From: Salegentibacter maritimus | GTDB lineage: Bacteria; Bacteroidota; Bacteroidia; Flavobacteriales; Flavobacteriaceae | Assembly (NCBI RefSeq): GCF_016236915.1 | Contig: NZ_JAEHOK010000029.1 | Location: 1 to 34,013 of the forward strand | Reading direction: 5' to 3' | DNA length: 34,013 bases | Part shown: one piece after another, positions 33,501 through 34,013 of the stretch | How positions within the stretch are numbered: position 1 is the stretch's first letter | How the letters are laid out: each line of letters starts with the position of its first letter | Position numbers and translations under genes: made by a program | The notes under the pieces: model-generated | What the model saw: the letters and a program-made list of their open reading frames with translations, nothing else | Databases searched by the model: none | Told to the model about the DNA's origin: nothing

Positions 33501-33537
33501 TGCCGATTTTATAAATTAAAGAAATATAAAATCGGCA
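33501..33537. promoter_or_regulatory. Perfect 13-bp inverted repeat abutting the cytochrome start codon
   Basis: TGCCGATTTTATA (33501-33513) and TATAAAATCGGCA (33525-33537) are exact complements around an 11-nt spacer, and the ATG begins at 33540. It could be an operator over the cytochrome promoter, a translation-blocking hairpin, or the terminator of the stress-protein gene 38 nt upstream. The lack of a T run after the stem argues against a standard terminator. Confidence 0.6.
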
Positions 33538-33539
33538 TT

Positions 33540-34013
33540 ATGAAACTATTACAATCTATTTCCGGAAAGCCCTTATTAAAACTGTGTTTATTTAGTGTAA
33601 GTATACTAACTATAATCTTATTTGGTTCATGCAAAGAAGAAAAGAAAGAAAACTTCACAAAAGGAATTAGCCTAAATACAATTGAAGAAAAAAAATCAAG
33701 TACCACAGAATATGAAAATCGTGGTAAGTACCTTGTAGAAATAATTGGATGTCATGACTGTCATAGTCCTAAAAAACTAGGGGAAAGAGGACCAGAGATG
33801 ATTACTGAACTAGCCTTTTCAGGATTTCAGGCAAATAACAATTTACCCTCATTGAATAAGCAAGCCTTAGAAGAGGGGTGGATGCTAATGAACCAGGATT
33901 TAACTGCTTTTGTGGGTCCCTGGGGAGTTTCATATGCGGCAAACTTAACTCCACACGACACGGGTATGGGCACCTGGACGTTTCAACAGTTTAAAAGGGC
34001 TATGGTGGAAGGA
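33540..34013 (+). CDS. c-type cytochrome lipoprotein (partial, runs off right edge)
   Basis: The frame is open from the ATG at 33540 to the edge, giving 158 codons with the C-terminus missing. A lipoprotein signal (LTIILFGSC, Cys31) is followed by a charged linker. A heme-binding CHDCH (C71, C74, H75) sits in GKYLVEIIGCHDCHSPK. The segment YAANLTPHDTGMGTWTFQQFKRAM has the pattern seen before the distal ligand region in small membrane cytochromes of the cytochrome c-553/alcohol-dehydrogenase-partner type. It likely passes electrons in the periplasm. A second heme or the axial Met may lie beyond the edge. The gene does not appear in a simple ORF scan because it has no stop within the window. 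Confidence 0.88.
   Translation, partial: MKLLQSISGKPLLKLCLFSVSILTIILFGSCKEEKKENFTKGISLNTIEEKKSSTTEYENRGKYLVEIIGCHDCHSPKKLGERGPEMITELAFSGFQANNNLPSLNKQALEEGWMLMNQDLTAFVGPWGVSYAANLTPHDTGMGTWTFQQFKRAMVEG

Noticed and set aside
1-34013. tRNA, rRNA, riboswitch or transposase genes
   Set aside because: No cloverleaf with a GTTCGA-type T loop, no rRNA-like sequence, no recognisable riboswitch core and no transposase motif were seen by eye; covariance-model scans were not possible.

Overview
The window looks like chromosomal DNA of a marine-type Bacteroidota, most likely a Flavobacteriaceae member in the broad Gramella/Salegentibacter/Zunongwangia neighbourhood. This is an inference. The support is AT-rich DNA, weak Shine-Dalgarno signals, Bacteroidetes-type -7 boxes (TAnnTTTG), and families typical of the phylum: GSCFA, DUF4230, DUF4136, DUF5522, a TonB-linked beta-barrel with a CarboxypepD_reg domain, LemA/TPM and HYR-repeat adhesins. 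I see no tRNA, rRNA, CRISPR array, prophage or transposase.

Layout. 1-3870 (minus): a surface cassette of a Tat-exported intradiol-dioxygenase-like protein, a phage-tail-collar (MdpB-like) protein and a large secreted adhesin cut by the left edge. A C-type lectin domain appears to be nested inside one HYR domain of the adhesin. 4363-7780 (minus): a compact run of a small HExxH protein, a PLP enzyme of the ACC deaminase/D-cysteine desulfhydrase family, a LysM glucosaminidase lipoprotein and hemL. 7813-8439: a small Cys-rich DUF5522 protein convergent with an NlpE-like lipoprotein. 8545-12984 (plus): amino-acid catabolism, with urocanate hydratase, a DUF4136 lipoprotein and a long-form aromatic amino acid hydroxylase. 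13045-17673 (minus): DUF4230, GSCFA and alaS, with a 133-bp inverted-repeat-bounded element between the last two. 17805-20953 (plus): a tight five-gene envelope operon, M23 peptidase - MerR - LemA - TPM - TPM. 21219-26595 (minus): an outer-membrane beta-barrel protein, then der and era, two ribosome-assembly GTPases. 26948-29954 (plus): a SulP transporter and a conserved protein I cannot name. 30014-32518 (minus): an M1 metallopeptidase and a SpoU/TrmH rRNA/tRNA methylase. 32633-34013 (plus): a tandem universal stress protein and a c-type cytochrome lipoprotein cut by the right edge.

Most of the window is ordinary housekeeping and envelope biology. The parts most worth a second look are the left-edge lectin/collar/Tat cassette, the SulP leader (two palindromes, a good promoter and a 15-codon leader ORF ending Pro-Pro-stop), the perfect 13-bp inverted repeat abutting the cytochrome start codon, the urocanase operator-like repeat, and the MITE-like element beside alaS.
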